The position numbers and the translations under genes were made by a program. Shown piece by piece: positions 38,070 to 46,970 of a DNA stretch of 64,000 nt. The DNA lies in contig JAHHIE010000026.1 in NCBI GenBank assembly GCA_019358945.1, forward strand, positions 1 through 64,000. The letters run 5' to 3'. The notes under the pieces are model-generated. The model saw only the letters and a list, made by a program, of their open reading frames with translations. It had not been told where the DNA came from and searched no databases. Each line of letters opens with the position of its first letter. The first letter of the stretch is position 1. The stretch is from Stenomitos rutilans HA7619-LM2. Lineage in GTDB: Bacteria; Cyanobacteriota; Cyanobacteriia; Leptolyngbyales; Leptolyngbyaceae.

Positions 38070-38814
38070 GTTTCGCCGCCGCAGACTGGCGTAATTCTAC
38101 CTGAGTAGTGCAGCGTTTGCTTGCACATATTGAAGCATAACGTTGCAGGGGCAATCAGAAATGGTTGCCCCGATTGCTATTGGTTTAAAGATTCAATCAT
38201 TCTGTATGAGTCAGTAGAAACTCCTCACGAAAAAGATGCTCTCTTAAAGCGGTTAGCCGTCAACGGTCAGCCCATTTAAGTAGATGCCTTCGATTAAACG
38301 GACGCACTTTCACAGCCGTCAGCGGTCAGCAGTCAGTTTTCAGTCCATCTAGCTTATGCTTTCTAGTAGAATCGCGGCTCAAATCGCTTCGACGAGTTAA
38401 ATTCGCTGTAGGGAGTGTATGGTGGTGTGCCCACGTTGGTTGCATGCAGCTCTTATAACAATCCTAGTTGGCTCATGAAAATGTCTTGCGATCGGTGCTC
38501 AATGATCAGCGTCATCAAAACCTAGTAGCTGACCGCTGACCGCTCGATAGCTCTTGATACTGAGTCCCGTTTACAGTTAACTTAATGCATCATTATCATA
38601 TAAGACAGTTAATACTCTGTCTCTTAAGAATGAAAAGATTTAAACGTAGTTCTATCCTGAAGGAGGAGTGAATGTCTGTAAATTAAACTAACAGGTGTGA
38701 GTTTGTGGCTCAGATGATAGCGCTGCTGCACAAGTATGCCGTAGCGTTCATTGCTTTCATCGATATTGAGTAGCCACGTCCTGGTTTGTTACTGTTTATT
38801 TGGAAAATTTGGTT
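38070..38814. other. intergenic region with dispersed repeats
   Basis: About 745 bp without a gene. Copies of the GCGGTCAGC/GCTGACCGC repeat lie at 38256-38345 and 38526-38550. A good AAGGAGGAG at 38660-38668 is followed by an ATG only in a very short frame (38671), so it is not called as a gene. Confidence 0.45.
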
Positions 38815-39588
38815 ATGAGCCGTCAGGTATTAGAGCGTGGAGCACTTGCTTGCTCTGCATTAGCACTGTACGGTTGGACGCAACCTTCTGTATCAGAACC
38901 CGTTATCCATCATGACTGCGAAACCACTGCTAGGGTTTCCAGCACCGAAAGCCGTTGCTTGCAGCTTGCTCAAAAGCCAACGTCGAATACAACTCCTGAA
39001 CGCTTTACAAGCAACCCGTGGAGCGATCGCACCCGTGAACGCCTGCCCGATAAGATGGAAGCGGTCTATAGTGATCTGGTCGTGCAGGCCCAGGCACTGG
39101 TCGATCGCAACCAGTTAACGCAAGCGGTAGATCTGGTTGCTGGCATTCCTAAAAATAGTCAGCACTATGGCATGGCGCAGCAACTACAGGACGACTGGTC
39201 GCGAGAACTTTTGAGGCAGGCCGCTAGCGAATGTCGGCAGGGCCGTGTTGGCAAAGCACTCTTAATGCTCAACACGATTCCATCTCAGAGTCAGTTGCAC
39301 GATCGCATTACGGAACTGAGACAACGCTGGGGCAACCAGGATAAACTGCTGCAACAGGCGATCGCCCTCAAGCAAAGGAGTGATTGGCAAGGTGTGATTG
39401 ACACCGTCAAGGCATTAGAAGGTGCACCTATGTATCAAAGTCTTTTGGTGCAGGGGATGCTGCAACAAGCGATGACGCAGCTCTATAAGCCTGATGCTGC
39501 AATGCTGCAAGTAGCGATGGAAGATCTGCCAACCGTCCAGCCTGCGGTCGCTCCACCAGAAACCATTTCTGTGTCACAAAACCAGTAA
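38815..39588 (+). CDS. exported TPR-like hypothetical protein
   Basis: A 257-residue protein starting at ATG 38815 (MSRQVLERGALACSALALYG), with a weak signal peptide. After a Ser/Thr-rich spacer, residues about 80-230 are helical repeats of TPR character: YSDLVVQAQALVDRNQLTQA, LVAGIPKNSQHYGMAQQLQD, LRQAASECRQGRVGKALLML, LLQQAIALKQRSDWQGVIDT. Such scaffold proteins are common in cyanobacterial envelopes; no specific function can be assigned. Confidence 0.6.
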   Translation: MSRQVLERGALACSALALYGWTQPSVSEPVIHHDCETTARVSSTESRCLQLAQKPTSNTTPERFTSNPWSDRTRERLPDKMEAVYSDLVVQAQALVDRNQLTQAVDLVAGIPKNSQHYGMAQQLQDDWSRELLRQAASECRQGRVGKALLMLNTIPSQSQLHDRITELRQRWGNQDKLLQQAIALKQRSDWQGVIDTVKALEGAPMYQSLLVQGMLQQAMTQLYKPDAAMLQVAMEDLPTVQPAVAPPETISVSQNQ

Positions 39589-39823
39589 GCCGCATAGTGA
39601 GCGATTAGTGTCGCTGTGAGGGGTATTGAGATAGAGATGGCTATCGTGCTTTTCTCAAAGGGACGTTGTTGCAATGTCCCTTTAGAAGCAGCAGTGTTAG
39701 GGGTTTTCATCAATGACTCACACACATCGCTTTCAGCAAGGGTTCCAGCCCTCAACCTTGTTTTTTAAAACGGGCGCGGTAAGGCTAATACTCAAGGCTT
39801 CTAAGCTTAATTGATGACGTGCC

Positions 39824-41308
39824 CTAGCGTTTGTCAGGCGCTGCTTTAGCAAACTCCACTCCAAACAGTTTTTTCAGCACCACGATCGGATCGGTTTGGG
39901 GAAGACTCATATCCACAAAGAGGCTATGAGCAAGCTGTAGCTGTGCGGCACTGTATTGGCGCTGGTTCTGAGCTTGAGACACGGCTAGTCCTAAATCATG
40001 AAACCAGCGCACTAAGACAGGTAGCGAGTTTTCAAACGCAACAGACCCGCGATCGCTAGAAAATCTCAGAATACGACGTTTGAAGTGTGCATTCATCAAA
40101 GTGTGGGTTGTGCCATCCTGCACCAATTCCCAACGCGATTGCGGCATTGCTTTCTCGCTCCAAGCAGCCCACAGGCGCATTCGCTTTAAAGTTGCGTCTG
40201 AGTCCTGGCGTTTCGACAGGTAGAAGGTAACCCATCGCGTTGTGGGCAGCTCAAGAACACGTCGGGGCGTTTGAGCCGTTACAGCGTCAAGCTGGCTCAA
40301 TGTGGGTTGAACGTCACTCCAGACCTGAGCTGCGATCGCGCCTGGATTAAACTCATCTAAAAGCGCGGCTGCATGACCAGGCAGCGAAGGAAGGCTGAGA
40401 TCAGTCAGTGACTGAGAAGAGTCAATTAATCGGTTGGCTGGCAGGGGTTCCAGAAGGGGCGATGGCTCAATGAGCGATGGCTCAAGGGACGATTGTTCAA
40501 GGGACGATGGCTGTACTGCAATCTCTGGCAGCAGCAGCGGCGTTACGTCCCAACGATAACGATCGAGCCTTCCCCCTTCATGCATACAGCTTGGGAAGGG
40601 ATACGTTTGTTTTGCGATCGGTTGATACGTTTTAGGGTCAAGATATTCTAGATGTAATTGAATCGCTGGCGTATCATGCTGCTGTTTGTCAAAGGTGTAG
40701 CTGGGTGGTGGTGGTTCCAGGCAAAGCAACCGTACCACTTGATGAACGGCTGGGTTCGTGCAGTCCTGCAACTGAAAAACATTATGAGGCGGCTTAAACA
40801 CCATCCGCCCGTCAAGATCTAAAAAGTAATCGAGCGTACACCCTTGAGGAACATAAAAAAGAGTCCCAATATAGCGATCGAGCTTAGGTTTTCGCCGTCT
40901 TAAATAGACGTAATACTGAGTTGGCTCTTCTAGCCCCCGGTCTTGGTAGCTATAGTCTTTTTTGAGCAGGAGGCGCGTATTGTGCTGCTCAGCCGCGATG
41001 CCTCGACGGTGGCGATCGCCAATCTCCCGCAACCCAAATTCTAAAACCGTTTGGATCTGGTCAGCTTCAAGCTGAGTCAGCAAACGGCGGATCAATGCAA
41101 TTTTTGCTTTTGTTTTTAGCTGGCTCACATGGTCAAAAATGCCATCGGCATCTGCTAACTCGCCCGTTAGCGGATTGTTGGCTTCAGCAAGCACGCCTTG
41201 CCCGAACGGCATCGTTACCGCTTGTACATCTTGTGCTTGTACATCTTGTGGAGGGGCTGATTGCACATATCCCTCATCAACTGCTGCAACAGGAACATCA
41301 CGACTCAT
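39824..41308 (-). CDS. conserved hypothetical protein
   Basis: A 494-residue soluble protein with an N-terminal disordered part including a short repeat (DVQAQDVQAV), a helical segment (LKTKAKIALIRRLLTQLEAD), a basic beta region (QYYVYLRRRKPKLDRYIGTL, CTLDYFLDLDGRMVFKPPHN), a linker of repeated SSLEQSSLEPSLIEPS units, and a C-terminal domain with WVTFYLSKRQDSDATLKRMR and RRILRFSSDRGSVAFENSL. I do not recognise the family. Complete and isolated. Confidence 0.6.
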   Translation of the reverse strand: MSRDVPVAAVDEGYVQSAPPQDVQAQDVQAVTMPFGQGVLAEANNPLTGELADADGIFDHVSQLKTKAKIALIRRLLTQLEADQIQTVLEFGLREIGDRHRRGIAAEQHNTRLLLKKDYSYQDRGLEEPTQYYVYLRRRKPKLDRYIGTLFYVPQGCTLDYFLDLDGRMVFKPPHNVFQLQDCTNPAVHQVVRLLCLEPPPPSYTFDKQQHDTPAIQLHLEYLDPKTYQPIAKQTYPFPSCMHEGGRLDRYRWDVTPLLLPEIAVQPSSLEQSSLEPSLIEPSPLLEPLPANRLIDSSQSLTDLSLPSLPGHAAALLDEFNPGAIAAQVWSDVQPTLSQLDAVTAQTPRRVLELPTTRWVTFYLSKRQDSDATLKRMRLWAAWSEKAMPQSRWELVQDGTTHTLMNAHFKRRILRFSSDRGSVAFENSLPVLVRWFHDLGLAVSQAQNQRQYSAAQLQLAHSLFVDMSLPQTDPIVVLKKLFGVEFAKAAPDKR

Positions 41309-41996
41309 ATCAGGAAAAAATCAGGGGCTGTATATCACACTCGACAGCTAATCAACCGGATAAATTCACTAACCTAGGTTGATCAATTGCAATGGGTCAA
41401 TCTTAGCCCAAAAAAATCTACAAACAGATCGCTCCAATGAAAGATTGTACAAAGCAATGCAGGGGTTTTGTTAAGACTTGAGATTTAACCTAAACAGTAA
41501 AATAGCTAGATGCCGACAAACAATCCCGTTGGAATGTCTATCGGCTCTGAAAAAACCTGCTAGAGGCTGTTTAGACTAATTTGAAGAGTGACGGCTACAA
41601 ATCAGTTGCTGGGTAGGGGCAAGGCATTGCCTTGCCCCTACAGGATGTGTCGTATCTTCGGTTTGAGTTGGTACGAGAGGCTTCAAGCCTTCTAAATTTT
41701 CTTAGAAAGGACGGCACTGAACCATTTAAATTCCTTTCTTGCTGGCGGTGCGGACGTTGGGTTGAGGCACGAAATTCAGCCTACACTGTTTAGATTGATC
41801 CCACTTATCTACTCAGGTCACGGCTTTATTAAGGTGTAATACCTGACGTAGGGGCGTGACATACCTTACGGGAAGCAAGCTACGGTAAAAAGCCTTTGCC
41901 ATTGTTCCAGGGATCTCTGTCGAAGGCCGCGTCTGTGCAGGTAAAGGGGTACAGTTGATCAGATTATTTAATTCACAATCCTTAGTACATCTGCTG
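41309..41996. other. intergenic region with perfect palindrome
   Basis: About 690 bp without a gene. It contains the 14-bp-arm palindrome at 41613-41641. No tRNA or terminator is evident. Confidence 0.45.
41613..41641. repeat. 14-bp-arm palindrome
   Basis: GTAGGGGCAAGGCA (41613-41626) and its exact reverse complement (41628-41641) are separated by one base. Palindromes of this GTAGGGGC type are dispersed in many cyanobacterial genomes. Confidence 0.85.
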
Positions 41997-43553
41997 CTAA
42001 TCAAGCAGGATGGTCTCGTAGCGATTCAAGGCCGCTTCAGTTTGTTTACGATCGGTAATATCCAGCAGTACGCCATCTAGCCAAAGCAAATTGCCGTTCT
42101 GGTCAAAAACGCCTTGCTTACGCTCGAAAACCCAGCGAACATAGCCGTTTGCGTGAATAATGCGATACTCGATCGAGCAACGGTGTCGGTCTAAAACCGA
42201 TTGAACCAGTGAATCTTTAATGATGGCGATATCATCTGGATGAACAATGCTTAGAAAAGATTGCATTTGATTATTTACCAGAGCCAAGGCTGGATAACCA
42301 GTAATCGCTTCAATGCCATCGCTTACAAATTCCATCGTGTAGGTTGAACTACAGCGGAAGACAGCGCCCGGAATGTTTAATACTAGCGATTTGAATCTTT
42401 CTTCACTGGCTTTTAACTCCACCTCCAAACATTTACGGTCGGTAATGGCGTATCCACTTAAAACGACACCATCGACTCTTAAAGCAGAGGGAAACGATTG
42501 CCCTTGCAGAGAAAGAGCTACCCACCGACCTGCCTTGGTGCGCCACCAGCACTCAATCTCTGGTTGATGGGGCTGAACGCCGCTGCTCCAGAGTTGCAAG
42601 AGTAGCTCAAATTCATTGAAATGGTTGGGATGGAGAAGCTCTGTGATGTGCCGTCCTAATAATTCCGTTTCGCTATAGCCTAAGAGACGTTCAACGGCAG
42701 CGCTCACATAAACAATTTGTCCCGTGTGACTCGTTTGAATAAACAAATAAGGACTATTGAAGACAAATGCCTTCCATTTTTCCTCCGTTCTGACAAGCGC
42801 ATTGTAAACGTTGCGGCTCTCCGTTATATCCTCTATCAGAACCATAAAGCAGTGTTGCTGTTCATCGGTACAGCCACTCACATTTGTTAGAGAAACTTGG
42901 CTTTTTGTCCAGATAATTTCGTTGCTCCGAGTAATAAAGCGCTTTTCGACTGTATAAGAAGGAATGGCACCATTCAATAACTTTTGCTTCAGGTCTGCAT
43001 CAATTAAGCGATCGTCAGGGCAAACAAAATCCTCTAAAAAGATTGTTTCATCTCTATCTGTTTTTAGGAGTTCATGCAGCCGCCAATTACACTTAACAAT
43101 GACTCCCTCTTGACTGACGAGTGCACTTGCCAGACTAGGATGATCAAAAACGGTCAGCGATCGCTCAGTTGCGTCTACACATTTGGTCATGGCTGCTTCT
43201 GACTCGACTCTTTCGGCCGTGAAGAACATTGACGTTGCTTCTGCCTGAAATTTTAGGGAACATTCAAGCATCTTCTGGCCGTCTCTGGTTTTAGCCATGA
43301 AATCAACCGTTTTTCCCTGTAAAGCTAGCTCCCAAAGCGATTCTAAAACGGCCTTTGGTGTCAGCTCTGACTGAAAATAAAGGAAAAAATCAATGTCTTC
43401 TGTAGTCGCTTGTAGCAACGTTAGAAAGCTTTGACTGGCGTATAATGGCTGCCCGCGATCGCTATAGATACAAAGGGGACCCAGCGATCGTTCGAGAAAC
43501 TCTAATGATCCATGAGACTGAATCCCAGGAAGATTCCAGAGAGTAGAAACCAT
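41997..43553 (-). CDS. multi-PAS sensory protein without output domain
   Basis: A 518-residue cytoplasmic protein with about four PAS-type modules, the last three typical: LVSQEGVIVKCNWRLHELLK ... LIEDITESRNVYN; FNSPYLFIQTSHTGQIVYVS ... YAITDRKCLEVE; LNIPGAVFRCSSTYTMEFVS ... DGVLLDITDRKQTEAALNRY. The end, RYETILLD, is where a histidine kinase, GGDEF or another effector normally begins, but a stop codon follows and no effector sequence is visible beyond it. It may therefore be a truncated remnant or work through a partner kinase such as the one at 52819. Confidence 0.8.
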   Translation of the reverse strand: MVSTLWNLPGIQSHGSLEFLERSLGPLCIYSDRGQPLYASQSFLTLLQATTEDIDFFLYFQSELTPKAVLESLWELALQGKTVDFMAKTRDGQKMLECSLKFQAEATSMFFTAERVESEAAMTKCVDATERSLTVFDHPSLASALVSQEGVIVKCNWRLHELLKTDRDETIFLEDFVCPDDRLIDADLKQKLLNGAIPSYTVEKRFITRSNEIIWTKSQVSLTNVSGCTDEQQHCFMVLIEDITESRNVYNALVRTEEKWKAFVFNSPYLFIQTSHTGQIVYVSAAVERLLGYSETELLGRHITELLHPNHFNEFELLLQLWSSGVQPHQPEIECWWRTKAGRWVALSLQGQSFPSALRVDGVVLSGYAITDRKCLEVELKASEERFKSLVLNIPGAVFRCSSTYTMEFVSDGIEAITGYPALALVNNQMQSFLSIVHPDDIAIIKDSLVQSVLDRHRCSIEYRIIHANGYVRWVFERKQGVFDQNGNLLWLDGVLLDITDRKQTEAALNRYETILLD

Positions 43554-43773
43554 ACTTCAGTGTATTCCTTACATGCAAAAAGAGCGATACCAGGAGTGAG
43601 CTTCAGGTCGTTTGGAGGCTTTGTGCTGGTTTAAAAGATGCGTAGTGAGTGTGTTAGCACTTGCCGAGATCGAAGTGCAACAGGCGATCAACGTCTCAAA
43701 CGCTATTATTTCGCTACTAAAGGTTTGCTGTTTCAAAGGTGGTAAAGCGACTGGATAAATGCATCACTTGGGT

Positions 43774-43848
43774 CAGTTCATTTTGCTTTCAGCACTGAGC
43801 CAGTTCATTTTGCTTTCAGCACTGAGCCAGTTCATTTTGCTTTCAGCA
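43774..43848. repeat. 27-bp tandem repeat, nearly three copies
   Basis: The unit starting CAGTTCATTTTGCTTTCAGC and ending ACTGAGC occurs at 43774-43800 and 43801-43827, with 20-21 bases of a third copy at 43828-43848. The copies are identical, so the expansion is recent. No spacers, so not a CRISPR array. Confidence 0.9.
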
Positions 43849-44690
43849 AAAATTCGTGATTACTTCCGTTTTGTTCGATGCACCCATACAGGGTTGGCAG
43901 ATGTGATTCTAGCTCAGCATGCTATTTTAGCAGCAGTTGTGAGCAACATTCCTGAACTAGCAATTGCTTTTTCAGCCGTAGCTTTTGTTTACCAGATGAC
44001 AACTCGCTTTTCGCACCCATCTTAACTCATTGGTGCTGCGCTACGTCGCCTTGGCATGATGATGGACTCCGGCTACTACGCTTTTATCGTTGTGCATTTC
44101 ACAGTTTCTAGATCTCTACTATATGCTTGTTTATAGATTGTCACAGCCGTTTTTTAGGCTGGTAAAATAAATTTGCTGTAGAGCGAAATCGCCTCATTGG
44201 CCTTTCTGCTTCTATCAGCCTTCTTTTTCTCTTGTGCCAGTTAACTGCCGTTGAGATTGGGTAAAAACTAATTAGAACAGTAGCACTGAGCGGGTTCCAG
44301 TTAAAATAGCTCTACTTTATGTACTTAGTTCTGGCATAAGAGATGGACACTCGTGTTTCTGATGACTATAATTTACGGAAGCATCTGTCAGCACTATCGC
44401 CAAGTTGAAGTTGGCTCTTGAAAGTGGCTTCTGAAATTGGCTTCCAAAATTGGCTCAATGAGCTTGACCAGACGTAAGCAAGCTTGAGCAAGCAAGGCTT
44501 CATCTACCGCTCTCACTTGATTCTTCTAACTTGATCCACACTAGCAAACATTCTGTACTGTGTTGATCTGTACTACATTAATCTGTACCGCGTTAGAACG
44601 ATCGGCTGTATGGTTCTAATGAAAGACGGTTGAAGCACTTTGAGCGATCGAACTCTAACCTCGTTCAAGCGTCTAGATTTTTACGGCTTG

Positions 44691-44891
44691 TCAAATGAAG
44701 TTTGACAGCTCATTTGGTGTGATGGATTGATCGCAGTTGCGACTGCGGTGGTAACTACAAGTTTCAGCGGTATTGTCAGCGTTGTCATTGTTTGGCTTTG
44801 GTTTCAGCACTCGATCGCCTGTAGGGCGATAGTCGTGCCATATTTCTACGGCCACAAAGGAACTGCAATCAAGTAAAAACTGCTGACGCAT
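44691..44891 (-). CDS. possible small protein (66 residues)
   Basis: A frame starting MRQQFLLDCSSFVAVEIWHD with GGGAG seven bases before the ATG, divergent from the kinase gene at 44954. It shows no domain I recognise, and the second half (KPKPNNDNADNTAETCSYH) is low in structure. It may be real or chance. Confidence 0.25.
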   Translation of the reverse strand: MRQQFLLDCSSFVAVEIWHDYRPTGDRVLKPKPNNDNADNTAETCSYHRSRNCDQSITPNELSNFI

Positions 44892-44953
44892 AGTGGAACT
44901 CCCGTAGACTCTGAAAGCAAGCGGTGTCTCAGCTCACAAAAGGTTGAATCGAT

Positions 44954-46885
44954 ATGATTGGGCAACTATTGACAGGACGTTATCTCATTCTAGAGAAGCT
45001 GGGTGGCGGGGGGTTTAGCGAAACCTACCTGGCTCGTGATAAATACCTTCCCCACCATCCTCTGTGTGTTGTCAAATCACTTCAACTATCAGATAGCAGC
45101 ACCCTTTCACCAGAAACGGCGTTGCAGTTATTTGAAACTGAAGCAAAGCTTTTGGAGCAGCTAGGGCAACACCACGCTCAAATTCCAACGCTCCTGGCTT
45201 ATAGTCACGAGCAGGAGCAGGCGTATTTAATTCAGGAGTACATTGAGGGTGAAAGCTTACGCCATTGGCTGACCCGTCAGCAGCGTCTAACCATAGAAGC
45301 GGCGGTCAAGCTATTGTCAGAAATGCTGTCGATTTTGACTTACCTCCATTCGCGTCGCATTGCCCACTGCGATATCAAACCCAGCAATATCATTCGCCGT
45401 AAGCGGGATGGCAAGTTAGTGCTGATTGACTTTGGGGCGGCCTGCCAGGTGCCTGAAACGCCTTCTGGCCCTTCTACATCATCTGTAACAAATGAACTTC
45501 AAATGGCGATCGGCACGCCAGATTACATGCCCGATGAACAAAAGCTGGGTTATACCCAATTGAATAGCGATCTCTACGCATTAGGGATTCTGGTCATTCA
45601 CCTCTTGACAGGCATTTTGCCGCGACAATTTCAGCGCGATCTAATTTCGGGACAACTGGACTGGCAAACCCATTTGGCCGATTCCACTCCTAATCCTCGT
45701 TTGATTGCGCTTTTAAATCGTATGGTGCAGAGCGATTTTCGCGATCGCTACCAGCAAGCAACGGATGTGTTGGCAGATCTTCAAGCCTTACCCATGACCA
45801 AACGATTTCAATCGCCGAGGGTAAGAGGCTTGCAAGGACTGGTGCCTAAAGTGGCGTTCCCCGCGATGGCAGGCATTTTACTGGGTGCAGTTGGCATCCA
45901 ATATGGTCACACTCAAAGTCAATTGCCTGAATTATGGCTGAATCAGTTAGAACAGCGGTTTCATCCGTCGCCTGTGCAGTTAACCATGATGCATGATGTC
46001 TCCGTGCAGGCTGGGGTCGATCGGATGGTGATTGCACCGAATAATCGCATCCTGGTGACAGCCGGGTCAGACCACGCGCTCCGTTTATGGTCATTGCCCA
46101 CAGGCACTCTGTTCAACACATTAATGAAGCATGGGGCTACGATTACAGCCTTAAACATCAGCCAGAATAGCAAGCTGTTAGTAAGTGGTCGTGAAGATGG
46201 CTCGATCGATCTGTGGGATCTCTCTACTGGAAGGCTTCTACGGTCTTTTGCAGGCCATCGACAGCCTGTCATGGCTGTGGCGATTAGCCCTGATGGGAGT
46301 ACGGTGGTCAGCGGTTGCAAAGAGGGTAAAATTCGTCGCTGGGATGCCCAAACAGGGGTGCGGTTGCAAACGATGCAACTTCTGCGGGGTGGGGTGACTG
46401 CACTAACCTATGATGAAACCTCCGATCGTTTAATCAGCGCTAGCAGCGACAGCGCACGTGCAGATGCATCAGCCCGCCAGATTCAGGTATGGGATCTTAA
46501 CTCTAGCAAGCTAGTCCGCACCTTTGTGGGCCATACCGCAACCATTGATGGATTGCAGGTAGCAGGCGACCACATGCTGTTCAGCGTTGGTAAAGACCGG
46601 GGCTTAATGTGGGATCTCAAACGCGAAGAACTCGTCACTGTGTTCCCTCAGGACTCTGCTGATGCGATCGCGACATCATTTAACGAGCAAAACATTGTGA
46701 CCGTCCATGACAACGGCAGCATCCGCGTTTGGATGCGTAAAGCAGGTCGGCTCGTGCAACGAGAGACGGGTGCGTTAGGGCGCAATTTGGACGTGGCGCT
46801 AAGCCCTAACCATCGCTATTTGGTGAGCTGGAGTGCTGATCGACGGCTGCGTGTCTGGCAGCTCAATGCCAGCAATATCCAATAA
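44954..46885 (+). CDS. Ser/Thr protein kinase with WD40 repeats
   Basis: A 643-residue protein. Residues 1-275 are a eukaryotic-type kinase: glycine loop LGGGGFSETYLA, Lys in CVVKSLQL, Glu in LFETEAKLLEQL, catalytic loop HCDIKPSN (HCD instead of HRD), LIDFGAA and GTPDYMPDEQ. A membrane helix (about 297-316, FPAMAGILLGAVGIQYG) follows. The C-terminal 320 residues have about six WD40 blades (HDGSIDLWDLSTGRLLRSF-type, SADRRLRVWQL) and would face the periplasm or lumen. The protein could sense a ligand outside and phosphorylate partners inside. The gene is followed after 85 bp by the polyferredoxin gene and then by an FHA-domain reductase, an obvious candidate phosphoprotein reader. Confidence 0.9.
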   Translation: MIGQLLTGRYLILEKLGGGGFSETYLARDKYLPHHPLCVVKSLQLSDSSTLSPETALQLFETEAKLLEQLGQHHAQIPTLLAYSHEQEQAYLIQEYIEGESLRHWLTRQQRLTIEAAVKLLSEMLSILTYLHSRRIAHCDIKPSNIIRRKRDGKLVLIDFGAACQVPETPSGPSTSSVTNELQMAIGTPDYMPDEQKLGYTQLNSDLYALGILVIHLLTGILPRQFQRDLISGQLDWQTHLADSTPNPRLIALLNRMVQSDFRDRYQQATDVLADLQALPMTKRFQSPRVRGLQGLVPKVAFPAMAGILLGAVGIQYGHTQSQLPELWLNQLEQRFHPSPVQLTMMHDVSVQAGVDRMVIAPNNRILVTAGSDHALRLWSLPTGTLFNTLMKHGATITALNISQNSKLLVSGREDGSIDLWDLSTGRLLRSFAGHRQPVMAVAISPDGSTVVSGCKEGKIRRWDAQTGVRLQTMQLLRGGVTALTYDETSDRLISASSDSARADASARQIQVWDLNSSKLVRTFVGHTATIDGLQVAGDHMLFSVGKDRGLMWDLKREELVTVFPQDSADAIATSFNEQNIVTVHDNGSIRVWMRKAGRLVQRETGALGRNLDVALSPNHRYLVSWSADRRLRVWQLNASNIQ

Positions 46886-46970
46886 GGCCAAAGCGCTAAA
46901 ACTGGGCAGACGGACGTTCACTTTTCACGGCTCATTTAGCCACTCATGATTTCAACACAAGGTAAAACGT

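Larger units (their letters stand above)
43554..44953. other. 1.4-kb gap with tandem repeats
   Basis: Mostly gene-free. It contains a 27-bp tandem repeat (43774-43848), short imperfect repeats such as AAGTTGGCTC / AAATTGGCTT (44405-44455) and CTGTACT-type repeats (44552-44590), and a doubtful small minus-strand frame at 44691-44891. The right end carries the promoter of the kinase gene. It may be the remains of decayed genes. Confidence 0.4.

Noticed and set aside
38660-38680. Small gene after the strong AAGGAGGAG sequence
   Set aside because: The following ATG opens a frame of only a few codons; no other start is at suitable distance.
43759-44025. 88-residue open frame starting MHHLGQFILL
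   Set aside because: Its first third is just the translated 27-bp tandem repeat, and no ribosome binding site or domain is visible.
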